From Mixta theicola (lineage in GTDB: Bacteria > Pseudomonadota > Gammaproteobacteria > Enterobacterales > Enterobacteriaceae): 64,000 bases of DNA. Under the pieces are notes generated by a model, which was given only the letters and a program-made list of their open reading frames with translations, was not told the DNA's origin and ran no database searches. This document shows, one piece after another, positions 30,499 to 43,164 of this stretch. Positions within the stretch are counted from its first letter, which is position 1, and each line of letters opens with the position of its first letter. Both the position numbers and the translations under genes were made by a program. The DNA is taken from NCBI RefSeq assembly GCF_002895925.1, contig NZ_NWUO01000007.1:62001-126000 (forward strand), given 5' to 3'.

Positions 30499-30611
30499 GT
30501 TTTCCTGTGCTTTCTTCTACAACGATAACTGCTGCCATATGCCTTACGTCTGCCTGCGGCGTCTCTTTTGCGGGTATTTGCCGTTCTCTTTTTCCAGGTA
30601 CAGGAAAACTT

Positions 30612-31790
30612 ATGAAATTTCTGCTGACGCGCCGCCGCCGTCTCAATCCGGTTTATCTGGCTTTTATGGCCGTCTCTTTTATGGTGGGCATCGCCGGCGC
30701 CCTGCAGGCACCGACGCTGAGCCTGTTCCTTTCGCATGAGGTGGGCGTACGGCCCTTTTGGGTTGGCCTGTTTTATACCGTTAACGCCGTGGCCGGGATT
30801 GTGGTCAGCCTGCTGCTGGCGAAGCGCTCGGATAACCGGGGCGATCGCCGTAAGCTGATCCTGTTTTGCTGTTCGATGGCGTTGGTTAATGCCCTGCTGT
30901 TCGCCTTTAACCGCCATTACCTGACGCTGATAACCCTTGGCGTGCTGCTCTCCTCGTTGGCCAGCGTTTCCATGCCGCAAATCTTTGCGCTGGCGCGTGA
31001 ATATGCCGATCGCTCGGCGCGTGAAGTGGTGATGTTCAGTTCGGTAATGCGTGCCCAGCTTTCGCTGGCGTGGGTTATTGGGCCGCCGCTCTCTTTTGCG
31101 CTGGCGCTGAATTATGGTTTTACCACCATGTTTGTAGTGGCGGCGATCCTGTTTCTGATTTGTCTGGCGCTGGTGGGCTTCGCGCTGCCTTCGGTGCCGC
31201 GCGTAGAGCAGTCGCCAGAAGTGCTGCTGACGCAGATCAGCGCCTGGCGTAATAAAGATGTGCGTCTGCTGTTTGTCGCATCCATGATGATGTGGACCTG
31301 CAATACGATGTATATCATCGATATGCCGCTTTATATCAGCACGGTGCTGGACCTGCCCGAACGGCTGGCCGGTCTGCTGATGGGCACCGCCGCCGGGCTG
31401 GAGATCCCGATTATGCTGCTGGCCGGGCATTTCGTAAAACGCACCGGCAAGCGGCGTATTATGCTGATCGCCGTCGCATCCGGCGTGCTGTTTTATCTGG
31501 GGCTGGTGCTGTTTCAGTCGCGTACCGCGCTGATGGCTCTGCAGATTTTTAACGCGCTGTTTATCGGCGTTATCGCCGGGATTGGTATGCTCTGGTTTCA
31601 GGATTTAATGCCGGGGCGGCCTGGGGCGGCAACAACGTTGTTTACTAACAGTATTTCAACCGGCACGATTCTGGCCGGGCTGTTACAGGGGACGCTGGCG
31701 GAGTCGTTTGGACACTATACGGTTTACTGGCTGGCGTTGGGGCTGGCGATGATAGCCTTTGCCCTGGCGACGCGGGTGCGCAACGTATAA
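30612..31790 (+). CDS. setA: Sugar efflux transporter SetA (MFS)
   Basis: 392 residues, as E. coli SetA. Twelve hydrophobic segments of a major-facilitator transporter; the loop between helices 2 and 3 has AKRSDNRGDRRKLILF, the MFS motif A. Start at MKFLLTRRRRLNP with AGGAAAACTT upstream; the frame is open 35 codons further, but that part overlaps the SgrS region. SetA exports glucosides, lactose and related sugars and in E. coli belongs to the SgrR/SgrS stress response. It ends convergent with leuD. Confidence 0.95.
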   Translation: MKFLLTRRRRLNPVYLAFMAVSFMVGIAGALQAPTLSLFLSHEVGVRPFWVGLFYTVNAVAGIVVSLLLAKRSDNRGDRRKLILFCCSMALVNALLFAFNRHYLTLITLGVLLSSLASVSMPQIFALAREYADRSAREVVMFSSVMRAQLSLAWVIGPPLSFALALNYGFTTMFVVAAILFLICLALVGFALPSVPRVEQSPEVLLTQISAWRNKDVRLLFVASMMMWTCNTMYIIDMPLYISTVLDLPERLAGLLMGTAAGLEIPIMLLAGHFVKRTGKRRIMLIAVASGVLFYLGLVLFQSRTALMALQIFNALFIGVIAGIGMLWFQDLMPGRPGAATTLFTNSISTGTILAGLLQGTLAESFGHYTVYWLALGLAMIAFALATRVRNV

Positions 31791-31811
31791 GGCTTGACAG
31801 AAAAGCAGAAG

Positions 31812-31836
31812 CCTTCCGGGCCGAAGCGCCGGAAGG
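31812..31836 (-). terminator. Hairpin between setA and leuD (likely leuABCD terminator)
   Basis: Eight-base stem CCTTCCGG / CCGGAAGG. On the minus strand it is followed by CTTCTGCTTTT, a weak U-tract, so it best fits termination of the leu operon; it could also serve setA. Confidence 0.55.
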
Positions 31837-31847
31837 TCCGTTATCGA

Positions 31848-32453
31848 TTAATGCAGGAAAGCGGGCTGTTTCTGCTCGTAGTCGGCGATAGCCGCATCGT
31901 GTTGCAGCGTCAGGCCAATACTGTCGAGGCCGTTAATCATACAGTGGCGACGAAAGCTGTCGATTTCAAAAGTATAGATTTTATCGCCGGCGTTAACGGT
32001 CTGGCTGGTTAAGTCAACCGTAAACTGAATGCCAGGCTGCGCCGCGACCAGACGGAACAGCTCATCCACTTCCTCTTCGCTTAACCGTACCGGCAGCAGC
32101 TGGTTATTAAAGCTGTTGCCATAAAAAATATCGGCAAAGCTGGGGGCGATCACCACCTGAAAACCGAAGTCGGTTAATGCCCAGGGCGCATGCTCGCGCG
32201 ACGATCCGCAGCCGAAGTTTTCTTGCGCTAGTAAAATGCTCGCGCCGTGAAACTGCGGCTTATTCAGCACAAAATTCGGGTTCGGCTGCGTGCCCGCGTC
32301 ATCTTCAAAACGCCAGTCGTGAAACAGGTGCTGTCCAAAGCCGGTACGGGTAACCTTTTGCAAAAACTGCTTGGGGATAATCGCATCGGTATCCACGTTA
32401 GCCGCATCCAGCGGGGCGACAATGCCGGTATGTTGGGTAAATTTTTTCGCCAC
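31848..32453 (-). CDS. leuD: 3-isopropylmalate dehydratase small subunit
   Basis: With LeuC isomerises 2-isopropylmalate to 3-isopropylmalate. 201 residues, as E. coli. Swivelling-domain blocks: [20 protein letters not shown] near residue 15, [14 protein letters not shown] near 78, and [20 protein letters not shown]. Final gene of leuABCD, 10 bases after leuC. Confidence 0.97.
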   Translation of the reverse strand: MAKKFTQHTGIVAPLDAANVDTDAIIPKQFLQKVTRTGFGQHLFHDWRFEDDAGTQPNPNFVLNKPQFHGASILLAQENFGCGSSREHAPWALTDFGFQVVIAPSFADIFYGNSFNNQLLPVRLSEEEVDELFRLVAAQPGIQFTVDLTSQTVNAGDKIYTFEIDSFRRHCMINGLDSIGLTLQHDAAIADYEQKQPAFLH

Positions 32454-32463
32454 GATCGATTCC

Positions 32464-33864
32464 TCAGTTCAGTTCACGAATATCAGCAAAGCGGCCGGTT
32501 ACGGCGGCGGCGGCGGCCATCGCCGGGCTGACCAGATGCGTGCGTCCACCACGGCCCTGACGGCCTTCAAAGTTACGGTTGCTGGTGGAGGCACAGCGCT
32601 CGCCGGGATTCAGGCGATCGTTATTCATCGCCAGGCACATAGAACAACCCGGCAGACGCCATTCAAAACCCGCCTCAAGGAAGATTTTATCCAGACCTTC
32701 CGCTTCCGCCTGCGCTTTTACCGGGCCTGAACCTGGCACCACCATCGCGACCACGCCCGGCGCAACTTTACGCCCTTTGGCGATTTCAGCCGCGGCGCGT
32801 AAATCTTCAATGCGTGAGTTCGTACAGGAGCCGATAAAGACTTTATCGATGTTCACCTCGGTCAGCTTAATGCCTGGCTGCAGATTCATATAAGCCAGCG
32901 CTTTTTCCGCCGATGCGCGCTCTACCGGATCGGCAAAAGAGGCGGGGTCGGGGATCTGCTGATTAACAGCGATCACCTGGCCTGGGTTGGTGCCCCAGGT
33001 GACCTGCGGCGCGATCCCGGCTGCATCCAGCGTAACCACGACATCGAAGTGCGCGTCGCTGTCTGATTTCAGGGTACGCCAGTAGTTAACGGCCTGTTCC
33101 CACTGTGCGCCCTGCGGCGCAAACTGACGACCTTGCAAATAGTTAAAGGTGATGTCATCGGGCGCGACCAGGCCCGCTTTCGCCCCCATTTCAATCGCCA
33201 TATTACATAACGTCATGCGGCCTTCCATGCTCAGCGCTTCAATCGCCGGGCCACAAAATTCCACTACGTGACCGGTGCCGCCCGCACTGCCGGTTTTACC
33301 GATAATCGCCAGCACAATATCTTTCGCCGTAATGCCCGGCGCGGCCTGGCCTGTCACTTCGATTTTCATCGTTTTGGCGCGGCCCTGCTTCAACGTCTGC
33401 GTCGCCAGCACGTGTTCCACTTCCGAGGTGCCGATGCCGAAGGCCAGCGAACCGAAAGCGCCGTGGGTTGCAGTATGCGAATCGCCACAGACGATGGTCA
33501 TGCCCGGCAGCGTCATACCCTGTTCCGGGCCGATAACATGCACAATACCCTGATAAGGATGGTTCAGGTCATACAGCTGTACGCCGAACTCAGCGCAGTT
33601 TTTAATCAGCTCCTGCATCTGAATACGCGCCATCTCGCCGGAGGCGTTGATGTCTTTGGTTTGCGTCGAGACGTTATGGTCCATGGTCGCGAAGGTTTTA
33701 GACGGCTGGCGAACCTTACGGCCGTGAGCGCGCAGGCCGTCGAAGGCCTGCGGTGAAGTCACCTCATGAACCAGGTGACGATCGATATACAGCAATGGCG
33801 TCTCGTTGGGCGTTTCATACACGACATGGGCATCAAACAGCTTCTGGTATAATGTTTTGCTCAT
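32464..33864 (-). CDS. leuC: 3-isopropylmalate dehydratase large subunit
   Basis: Aconitase-family catalytic subunit. 466 residues, the E. coli length. The three cysteines ligating the [4Fe-4S] cluster are visible in [13 protein letters not shown] (about 347) and [10 protein letters not shown] (about 407 and 410). Active-site histidines lie in [14 protein letters not shown] and MDHNVSTQ. Intact; only 3 bases separate it from leuB. Confidence 0.97.
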   Translation of the reverse strand: MSKTLYQKLFDAHVVYETPNETPLLYIDRHLVHEVTSPQAFDGLRAHGRKVRQPSKTFATMDHNVSTQTKDINASGEMARIQMQELIKNCAEFGVQLYDLNHPYQGIVHVIGPEQGMTLPGMTIVCGDSHTATHGAFGSLAFGIGTSEVEHVLATQTLKQGRAKTMKIEVTGQAAPGITAKDIVLAIIGKTGSAGGTGHVVEFCGPAIEALSMEGRMTLCNMAIEMGAKAGLVAPDDITFNYLQGRQFAPQGAQWEQAVNYWRTLKSDSDAHFDVVVTLDAAGIAPQVTWGTNPGQVIAVNQQIPDPASFADPVERASAEKALAYMNLQPGIKLTEVNIDKVFIGSCTNSRIEDLRAAAEIAKGRKVAPGVVAMVVPGSGPVKAQAEAEGLDKIFLEAGFEWRLPGCSMCLAMNNDRLNPGERCASTSNRNFEGRQGRGGRTHLVSPAMAAAAAVTGRFADIRELN

Positions 33865-33867
33865 TTT

Positions 33868-36526
<2,659 letters not shown>

Positions 36527-36578
36527 CGTATTTTTCCTTTCAGTTTGGCTTTTACCGGTTCGCCTGTGTCACGAGCAT

Positions 36579-36609
36579 AAAAAAACCCGCGCATCGGCGC
36601 GGGTTTTTT
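36579..36609 (-). terminator. leu operon attenuator
   Basis: A GC stem with four-base loop (AACCCGCGC / GCGCGGGTT, loop ATCG) and a U-run in the minus direction. It lies between leuL and leuA, about 18 bases after the leader-peptide stop. This is the terminator half of the ribosome-mediated leucine attenuator. Confidence 0.85.
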
Positions 36610-36626
36610 CGTTTTGTGAACCTGAA

Positions 36627-36710
36627 TCAGCGACTGATTCCGCCCACACGACTACCGCGCAAGTGATATGCGTTTAGTAGTAGTCCGAGTAGGCGAAATG
36701 AACGAATCAT
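36627..36710 (-). CDS. leuL: leu operon leader peptide
   Basis: 27 codons: MIRSFRLLGLLLNAYHLRGS then RVGGISR. Residues 7-12 are a leucine cluster read by CTA, CTC, GGA, CTA, CTA, CTA; CTA is the rarest leucine codon, the hallmark of LeuL. E. coli LeuL is similar in design (GLLLLNASSLRGRRV). Preceded by GGGAG. Slow reading of the CTA codons at low leucyl-tRNA prevents formation of the downstream terminator. Confidence 0.92.
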   Translation of the reverse strand: MIRSFRLLGLLLNAYHLRGSRVGGISR

Positions 36711-36745
36711 TGAATCAGGCTCCCTAAATTTCTGTGCTGTTTTTA

Positions 36746-36774
36746 TTGGTACTTGATTGCGTCAGGGATGTCAA
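36746..36774 (-). promoter_or_regulatory. leuLABCD promoter
   Basis: On the minus strand there is a perfect -35 TTGACA (36769-36774), a 17-base spacer, then TACCAA (36746-36751) as -10, 35 bases upstream of leuL. E. coli also has TTGACATCC at this place. Confidence 0.7.
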
Positions 36775-37453
36775 CCCTGCCCGTAGCCGCGAGTTGCATA
36801 AATGGAGCTGATGGAAAAGAGATAAATGCCACAGCCGCGGATGTCAGCAGAATATATGATGGTTATTGTAATTAAATCAATTTAAAGCATTAATAATCAA
36901 TTGCTTAGTTATTTCTCCTGGTGCGGGTTATTGAATGTTAAGGAGTTATTAATGCAAAAGCAGAAATTTTTATGCCAAAGCATTGGCGCATTCACCGGAT
37001 AAAATAGCAAAGCCAATGGATACGGTAGAATATCTTACCGGCGTTATTTTTTTGGTCTTTTCTTACCGGGCAGCGGCAAGGGTGAAAAAACTAATAATGA
37101 TAAGTTATTGCCATGAATAAACCGATGCGCAGCACAATACGCTGATATTAAGCGGCTGTTGTAGCGTTTTTTCTGCCAATCAGCCAGGTTAACAGCTGAA
37201 TAAAGAAAACCTGGCGGAAGCCGCCGATAAGTTTAGGGTTTACCCAACAAGATTTCTGCGGTTATGGTAATTGTCCAAAGCCAAGATAAAAATCTGCAAG
37301 GGCTTCATTTCCCCTGTACCTGCCCCTGAAAATACATTTCAGGGTTTGAGCATTAACACTGTTTAACTCTGCGTAAAGCCATCGCCGGGCGCTGGCGCGG
37401 TGATGGTGGGTAACGACCTGAGTAGAGAGCAAACTGAAAGCCGGGAGGCAAAA
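36775..37453. other. leuL-ilvI intergenic region, no leuO
   Basis: About 680 bases without a coding frame of note. In E. coli this interval holds leuO, a LysR-type regulator; no trace was seen here. The stretch 36840-37130 is AT-rich, as expected for the Lrp-bound region upstream of ilvIH, but I cannot place individual sites. The ilvI ribosome-binding site GGGAGG lies just before 37454. Confidence 0.5.
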
Positions 37454-39178
37454 ATGGAGATGTTATCAGGAGCTGAGATGGTGGTCCGATCGTTAATCGA
37501 TCAGGGCGTAAAGCATGTATTTGGTTACCCCGGCGGGGCAGTGCTGGATATTTATGACGCGCTACAAACCGTAGGCGGCATCGATCATGTGCTGGTGCGT
37601 CATGAACAGGGCGCGGTGCATATGGCCGATGGCTATGCGCGCGCTACGGGAGATGTCGGCGTGGTGCTGGTCACCTCCGGTCCCGGCGCAACCAATGCCA
37701 TTACCGGCATCGCGACTGCCTATATGGATTCTGTTCCGATGGTGGTGCTGTCCGGCCAGGTTCCTTCTTCGCTTATCGGCTACGACGCGTTTCAGGAGTG
37801 CGATATGGTGGGCATTTCACGCCCTGTCGTAAAGCACAGCTTTCTGGTGAAGCAGACGGAAGAGATCCCGACCATCATCAAAAAAGCGTTCTGGCTGGCC
37901 GCCAGCGGTCGTCCTGGTCCGGTGGTTATCGATCTGCCAAAAGATATACTCAATCCTGCCAATAAGCTGCCGTATGTCTGGCCGGAAAGCGTCAGTATGC
38001 GTTCTTATAATCCGACAACCCAGGGGCATAAAGGCCAGATTAAACGCGCGGTTCAGGCATTGCTGGCTGCTAAAAAGCCGGTGATGTACGTGGGCGGCGG
38101 CGCCATTATTTCCGGCTGCGATGAAGAGCTGCGGACCCTGGCGGAAAAGCTGAATTTGCCGGTCACGAATTCGTTAATGGGGCTGGGCGCGTTTCCGGGA
38201 ACTCATCGTCAGAACCTCGGCATGTTGGGGATGCATGGAACCTATGAAGCCAATATGACGATGCATAACGCCGACATTATTTTTGCCGTTGGCGTACGTT
38301 TTGACGATCGCACCACCAATAACTTGGCGAAGTATTGCCCGAACGCCACCGTACTGCATATTGATGTCGATCCGGCGTCAATTTCAAAAACCGTGGCGGC
38401 GGATATTCCGGTAGTTGGCGATGCGCGTCAGGTGCTGCAACAGATGCTGGAACTGCTGCCGGAGGGCGATACGCGGCAGGATTTCGATAGCCTGCGCGAC
38501 TGGTGGCAGAGTATTGAAGGCTGGCGCGCGCGTCAATGTCTGGAATTTGACCGCAGCAGCGACAAGATCAAGCCGCAGGCGGCGATCGAGACGCTGTGGC
38601 GTCTGACCAAAGGCGAGGCGTACGTTACTTCCGACGTGGGTCAGCATCAGATGTTCGCTGCGCTCTACTATCCTTTTGATCGCCCGCGCCGCTGGATTAA
38701 CTCCGGCGGTCTCGGCACCATGGGCTTCGGCCTGCCTGCGGCGATCGGCGTTAAGCTGGCGCTGCCGCAGGAAACGGTGGTTTGCGTCACCGGCGACGGC
38801 AGTATCCAGATGAATATTCAGGAACTTTCCACCGCTCTGCAGTATAACCTGCCGGTTCTGGTGCTAAACCTGAACAACCGCTATCTGGGCATGGTTAAGC
38901 AGTGGCAGGATATGATCTACTCAGGTCGCCACTCCCATTCCTATATGGAATCGCTGCCGGATTTTGTGCGTCTGGCTGAGGCCTACGGCCACGTTGGCAT
39001 CTCCATTTCTCATCCGTCAGAACTGGAAGAGAAACTGGCGCTGGCGCTGGAAATGGTAGCACGGGATCGCCTGGTATTTGTTGATGTTAACGTAGACGGC
39101 AGCGAACACGTTTACCCGATGCAGATCCGCGGCGGCAGTATGGACGAAATGTGGTTAAGCAAAACGGAGAGGACTTAA
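37454..39178 (+). CDS. ilvI: Acetolactate synthase III large subunit
   Basis: Thiamine-diphosphate enzyme for the first common step of branched-chain amino-acid synthesis. 574 residues, as E. coli. The start [20 protein letters not shown] with GGGAGG upstream matches E. coli; an in-frame ATG 54 bases earlier adds unrelated residues. The catalytic Glu is in [22 protein letters not shown]-contact region in the centre, and the ThDP/Mg motif [20 protein letters not shown]...NN near 427-455. Followed 2 bases later by ilvH. Confidence 0.97.
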   Translation: MEMLSGAEMVVRSLIDQGVKHVFGYPGGAVLDIYDALQTVGGIDHVLVRHEQGAVHMADGYARATGDVGVVLVTSGPGATNAITGIATAYMDSVPMVVLSGQVPSSLIGYDAFQECDMVGISRPVVKHSFLVKQTEEIPTIIKKAFWLAASGRPGPVVIDLPKDILNPANKLPYVWPESVSMRSYNPTTQGHKGQIKRAVQALLAAKKPVMYVGGGAIISGCDEELRTLAEKLNLPVTNSLMGLGAFPGTHRQNLGMLGMHGTYEANMTMHNADIIFAVGVRFDDRTTNNLAKYCPNATVLHIDVDPASISKTVAADIPVVGDARQVLQQMLELLPEGDTRQDFDSLRDWWQSIEGWRARQCLEFDRSSDKIKPQAAIETLWRLTKGEAYVTSDVGQHQMFAALYYPFDRPRRWINSGGLGTMGFGLPAAIGVKLALPQETVVCVTGDGSIQMNIQELSTALQYNLPVLVLNLNNRYLGMVKQWQDMIYSGRHSHSYMESLPDFVRLAEAYGHVGISISHPSELEEKLALALEMVARDRLVFVDVNVDGSEHVYPMQIRGGSMDEMWLSKTERT

Positions 39179-39180
39179 TT

Positions 39181-39672
39181 ATGCGTCGTATTTTATCGGT
39201 TCTGCTGGAAAACGAATCTGGCGCATTGTCCCGCGTGGTTGGGCTGTTTTCACAGCGCGGCTACAATATCGAAAGCCTGACGGTCGCGCCTACTGACGAT
39301 CCGACGCTGTCACGCATGACGATCCAGACCGTTGGCGATGAAAAGGCGCTGGAGCAGATTGAAAAGCAGCTGCATAAGCTGGTCGATGTACTGCGCGTTA
39401 CCGAACTGGGGCAGGGCGCGCATATTGAACGTGAAATCATGCTGGTGAAAATTCAGGCCAGCGGCTACGGACGTGAAGAGGTAAAGCGTAGCGCGGAAAT
39501 TTTCCGTGGGCAGATTGTTGACGTGACGCCAACGCTTTATACGGTTCAGCTTGCCGGCACCAGCGATAAACTGGATGCATTTCTCAATACGCTACGTGAC
39601 GTAGCGGAAATTGTCGAAGTTGCGCGCTCCGGCGTGGTAGGGGTTTCACGCGGCGATCGTATTATGCGTTAA
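39181..39672 (+). CDS. ilvH: Acetolactate synthase III regulatory subunit
   Basis: 163 residues, as E. coli. The N-terminal ACT domain binds valine ([35 protein letters not shown]); the C-terminal domain starts near residue 80. Confers valine sensitivity on IlvI. The ATG directly follows the ilvI stop (TAATT-ATG), so the two are coupled. Confidence 0.97.
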   Translation: MRRILSVLLENESGALSRVVGLFSQRGYNIESLTVAPTDDPTLSRMTIQTVGDEKALEQIEKQLHKLVDVLRVTELGQGAHIEREIMLVKIQASGYGREEVKRSAEIFRGQIVDVTPTLYTVQLAGTSDKLDAFLNTLRDVAEIVEVARSGVVGVSRGDRIMR

Positions 39673-39712
39673 TTACCTATTGTGATAATCCATTCTGTTG
39701 CTAACCCGGCGT

Positions 39713-39738
39713 TCTGCCGGGTTTTTTTATTTTCTGAT
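39713..39738 (+). terminator. ilvIH terminator
   Basis: Eight-base stem AACCCGGC / GCCGGGTT with loop GTTCT and a run of seven T, 40 bases after ilvH. Confidence 0.88.
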
Positions 39739-39865
39739 GCGCCTCATTTTTGCATTAAAAGCGGTTGCCCGCTGGCGCTTTCTGCGGTTAGATGTAAAAA
39801 AAGCTTATCCTTAGCCATGCTGCGGCTATTGGCCGGCATCATGACGTTACCGATGTGGAGTGATT

Positions 39866-40876
39866 GTGAAACTGGATGAAATAGCGCGTCTTGCCGGCGT
39901 GTCGCGTACCACCGCCAGCTATGTCATCAATGGCAAGGCCAGGCAGTATCGTGTCAGCGATAAAACCGTTGAGAAAGTAATGGCCGTCGTGCGCGAGCAT
40001 AACTACCATCCAAATGCGGTAGCCGCCGGTCTCAGAGCGGGCAGAACGCGCTCGATCGGCTTGGTTATTCCTGATCTGGGGAATACCAGCTATACGCGCA
40101 TTGCTAACTATCTGGAGCGGCAGGCACGCCAGCGCGGCTATCAGCTGCTTATCGCCTGTTCGGAAGATCAGCCGGACAACGAAATGCGCTGTATTGAACA
40201 TCTGTTGCAGCGTCAGGTCGATGCCATTATCGTTTCAACCTCGTTGCCGCCGGAACATCCCTTCTATCAACGCTGGGTGAATAACGCTTTACCGATTATT
40301 GCGCTGGATCGCGCGCTGGATCGTGAACACTTTACCAGCGTCGTCGGCGCCGATCAGGAAGATGCGCAGGCGCTGGCAGCTGAATTGCGTCAGCTGCCAG
40401 TAAAAAATGTGCTTTATCTGGGCGCATTGCCTGAACTCTCGGTGAGCTTTCTGCGTGAAATGGGCTTTCGGGAAGCCTGGCGCGACGATCGGCGGCCCAT
40501 TGATTTCATCTATGCCAATAGCTTTGAACGCGTAGCGGCGGCGGCGCTGTTTGAAAAGTATCTGGAAGATCATCCGATGCCCGATGCGCTTTTTACCACC
40601 TCTTTTGGCCTGTTGCAGGGCGTGATGGATGTGACATTGCAGCGTGAAGGCCGTTTGCCGACCGAACTGGCCATCGCCACCTTTGGCGATCATGAGCTGC
40701 TGGATTTCCTTGAGTGTCCGGTTTTGGCGGTGGCGCAGCGCCATCGCGACGTTGCGGAGCGCGTACTGGAATTAGTACTGGCCAGCCTGGATGAGCCGCG
40801 CAGGCCAAAGCCGGGTTTAACCCGAATCCGACGTAATCTGGTTCGCCGGGGGAAATTAAGCCGGGCGCAAGGTTAA
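39866..40876 (+). CDS. cra: Catabolite repressor/activator Cra (FruR)
   Basis: LacI-family regulator of central carbon flow, released from DNA by fructose 1-phosphate. 336 residues (E. coli 334). N-terminal helix-turn-helix [20 protein letters not shown] and hinge [20 protein letters not shown] are near-identical to E. coli; the effector domain follows. Translation is taken from the GTG at 39866, as in E. coli, with GGAG five bases upstream; the earlier GTG at 39860 would overlap that ribosome-binding site. Monocistronic. Confidence 0.96.
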   Translation: MKLDEIARLAGVSRTTASYVINGKARQYRVSDKTVEKVMAVVREHNYHPNAVAAGLRAGRTRSIGLVIPDLGNTSYTRIANYLERQARQRGYQLLIACSEDQPDNEMRCIEHLLQRQVDAIIVSTSLPPEHPFYQRWVNNALPIIALDRALDREHFTSVVGADQEDAQALAAELRQLPVKNVLYLGALPELSVSFLREMGFREAWRDDRRPIDFIYANSFERVAAAALFEKYLEDHPMPDALFTTSFGLLQGVMDVTLQREGRLPTELAIATFGDHELLDFLECPVLAVAQRHRDVAERVLELVLASLDEPRRPKPGLTRIRRNLVRRGKLSRAQG

Positions 40877-40907
40877 AAGTAACGCGCAAGGTTAAAAGGG
40901 AAATAGC

Positions 40908-40932
40908 AAAGGCAGCCCACGCTGCCTTTTTT
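40908..40932 (+). terminator. cra terminator
   Basis: Nine-base stem AAAGGCAGC / GCTGCCTTT with CCAC loop and six T, 31 bases after the cra stop. The next ~400 bases (40933-41341) are AT-rich and hold nothing I can identify before the mra promoter. Confidence 0.9.
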
Positions 40933-41341
40933 ACATCTTTAAATACTTTTGCTTTTAAATTCGCCAGTAATAAAGAAAAGGGTTATTTCAAAACCACCTG
41001 AAGAAATACTAAGTAAATTAAAGTAAAGCAGCAGCAACCTTTTTTCTCACGGAGCCATTTTTCTATTCTCTTAACCTGCGTCAGGCCCGCTGCCGCACGC
41101 TTTCCCGGCGCGCCGCGTGATTTTTATCGGAATGTCCCTAAAATGTCGCCTGTGTCGCAAACCGTCACCCTGCCTGACAGCGAATAAAAATTGCTCTCTT
41201 TTTACCCGTTTTTATTTTCGCTCTGATTTTTTTACCACTATTCATTAGTTTATTTTTTTTATAAGCCTGCTGATTAAGTTCATTCTTAACTTTTATCTTT
41301 TTATTACCTAAGAAATAATTCCGCTTCGCCCATTGGGCGGC

Positions 41342-41403
41342 TTGACAATGATTTCCTCCGCTCCGTAAACTCCTTTCGTGGGAAATTGTGGGGTAAAGTG
41401 GCA
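41342..41403 (+). promoter_or_regulatory. Pmra promoter with MraZ boxes
   Basis: TTGACA (41342-41347) and TAAACT (41366-41371, 18-base spacer) make a promoter for the dcw cluster. Immediately downstream are three repeats at exact 10-base spacing, TGGGA (41379), TGGGG (41389) and TGGCA (41399), separated by five-base spacers. This is the arrangement MraZ binds to repress its own operon. The third box departs from TGGGN. Confidence 0.82.
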
Positions 41404-41432
41404 AAAAAGGGTAACTGAGGGCATTAGCTGAC

Positions 41433-41891
41433 ATGTTTCGTGGCGCAACCTTAGTCAACCTCGATAGCAAAGGGCGGCTGGCCGTGCCTACGCGTTATCG
41501 CGAAACGCTGATTGAGGAATCGCAAGGCCAAATGGTATGCACCATTGACCTCCATCAGCCTTGCCTGCTGCTTTATACCTTACCCCAATGGGAAATCATT
41601 GAACAAAAATTATCTCGCTTATCCAGCATGAACCCTGCAGAGCGCCGCGTGCAGCGGTTGCTGTTAGGACATGCGAGCGAATGTCAGATGGATAGCGCAG
41701 GGCGTTTGTTGCTGGCCGGTACGCTACGCCAGCACGCCAGTCTGACAAAAGAAGTGATGCTGGTTGGACAGTTCAATAAGTTTGAGCTGTGGGATGAACA
41801 GACCTGGTATCAACAGGTCAGGGAAGATATTGACGCTGAGCAAGCCGCTCAGGAGCCGCTTTCAGAGCGGTTGCAGGATTTGTCGTTATAA
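41433..41891 (+). CDS. mraZ: Transcriptional regulator MraZ
   Basis: 152 residues, as E. coli. Two tandem SpoVT/AbrB-like domains with the repeated D-x-x-x-R signature: [16 protein letters not shown] near 11 and [16 protein letters not shown] near 88. Forms ring multimers and represses the mra promoter through the TGGGN boxes 30-55 bases upstream. First gene of the mra/dcw cluster. Confidence 0.97.
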   Translation: MFRGATLVNLDSKGRLAVPTRYRETLIEESQGQMVCTIDLHQPCLLLYTLPQWEIIEQKLSRLSSMNPAERRVQRLLLGHASECQMDSAGRLLLAGTLRQHASLTKEVMLVGQFNKFELWDEQTWYQQVREDIDAEQAAQEPLSERLQDLSL

Positions 41892-41893
41892 CT

Positions 41894-42832
41894 ATGGATA
41901 ATTTTATACATACCACGGTGCTGTTGGATGAAGCTGTCAACGCGCTCAATATTAAAGAAGATGGCATTTACATCGATGGTACCTTCGGTCGAGGCGGACA
42001 CTCACGCCTGATCCTTTCTCAGCTGGGAGAGCAGGGCAAACTGTTTGCTATCGATCGCGATCCGCAGGCGATTGCCGCTGCCGCAGCGCTTGACGATCCG
42101 CGCTTTAGCATTATCCACGGCCCGTTTTCAGCCCTGGCGGATTACGTTGAGGCCCGCGCTTTAACCGGCAAAATCGACGGTATTTTACTGGATTTAGGCG
42201 TCTCTTCGCCGCAATTGGATGATGCCGAACGCGGCTTTTCTTTTATGCGTGACGGGCCGCTGGATATGCGCATGGATCCGACGCGCGGACTTTCGGCCGC
42301 CGAATGGCTGCAGCAGGCGGAAGAAAACGATATTGCGTTTGTATTGAAAACCTATGGCGAAGAGCGTTTCGCCAAGCGCATTGCGCGCGCCATTGTTGAA
42401 CGTAATCGTCTGCAGCCGATGACGCGCACCAAAGAGCTGGCGGAGGTCATTGCCGCCGCGACGCCGGTGAAGGACAAATTCAAGCATCCTGCCACGCGCA
42501 GCTTTCAGGCTATTCGCATTTGGGTTAACAGCGAGCTGGAAGAGATCGAACAGGCATTAAAAGGCGCGCTGGTCGCACTGGCTCCGGGCGGACGCCTGTC
42601 AATTATCAGCTTCCATTCGCTGGAAGATCGGCTGGTAAAACGGTTTATGCGGGAACAGAGCCGTGGGCCGCAGGTGCCGGCCGGGCTGCCGATGACGGAA
42701 GCGCAGCTGCAAAAACTGGGCGGTCGTCAATTAAAAGCGCTGGGTAAAATGATGCCGGGTGAAGCGGAAGTCGCTGAAAATCCCCGTGCGCGTAGCTCGG
42801 TGCTGCGTATCGCGGAGCGTACCGCATCATGA
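41894..42832 (+). CDS. rsmH: 16S rRNA cytosine(1402)-N4 methyltransferase
   Basis: MraW. 312 residues (E. coli 313). SAM-binding [14 protein letters not shown] near residue 31; [20 protein letters not shown] near 98; C-terminal conserved [19 protein letters not shown]. Starts 2 bases after mraZ and overlaps ftsL by 4 bases. Confidence 0.97.
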   Translation: MDNFIHTTVLLDEAVNALNIKEDGIYIDGTFGRGGHSRLILSQLGEQGKLFAIDRDPQAIAAAAALDDPRFSIIHGPFSALADYVEARALTGKIDGILLDLGVSSPQLDDAERGFSFMRDGPLDMRMDPTRGLSAAEWLQQAEENDIAFVLKTYGEERFAKRIARAIVERNRLQPMTRTKELAEVIAAATPVKDKFKHPATRSFQAIRIWVNSELEEIEQALKGALVALAPGGRLSIISFHSLEDRLVKRFMREQSRGPQVPAGLPMTEAQLQKLGGRQLKALGKMMPGEAEVAENPRARSSVLRIAERTAS

Positions 42833-43149
42833 TCGGGAATGAGCGGCACAGCCTGCCTGGCGTTATCGGCGGCGATCTGCTGCGGCACGGCAAGATCTCG
42901 CTGCTGCTGCTGATTGCTGTGCTGGTTTCAGCGGTGCTGGTGGTTACCACCGCGCATAAAACGCGTTTGCTGACGGCACAGCGTGAACAGCTGGTTCTGG
43001 AGCGTGACGCGCTGGATATTGAATGGCGCAACCTGATCCTGGAAGAGAACGCGCTGGGCGATCATAGCCGCGTTGAGCGCACGGCGACGGAAAAATTACA
43101 GATGCAGCATGTCGACCCGGCACAGGAAAACATCGTGGTACAGCAATAA
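42829..43149 (+). CDS. ftsL: Cell division protein FtsL
   Basis: Bitopic protein of the FtsQLB complex that activates FtsWI. 106 residues against 121 in E. coli; the shortfall is all in the N-terminal cytoplasmic tail. The transmembrane segment (about 23-43) is followed by a periplasmic coiled coil ([20 protein letters not shown]) and the conserved [16 protein letters not shown]. The ATG lies in the ATGA overlap with rsmH; no in-frame start further upstream restores the E. coli N-terminus without entering rsmH. Confidence 0.93.
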   Translation: MIGNERHSLPGVIGGDLLRHGKISLLLLIAVLVSAVLVVTTAHKTRLLTAQREQLVLERDALDIEWRNLILEENALGDHSRVERTATEKLQMQHVDPAQENIVVQQ

Positions 43150-43164
43150 GGAATCCCGGACTCC

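Noticed and set aside
30441-31430. 329-codon open frame antisense to setA
   Set aside because: Rich in Gln, Arg and His, as expected from reading the complement of a membrane-protein gene; setA is intact and homologous to E. coli.
41165-41470. 101-codon minus-strand frame upstream of mraZ
   Set aside because: Lys/Asn-rich translation of the AT-rich promoter region, overlapping the mra promoter and the mraZ start.
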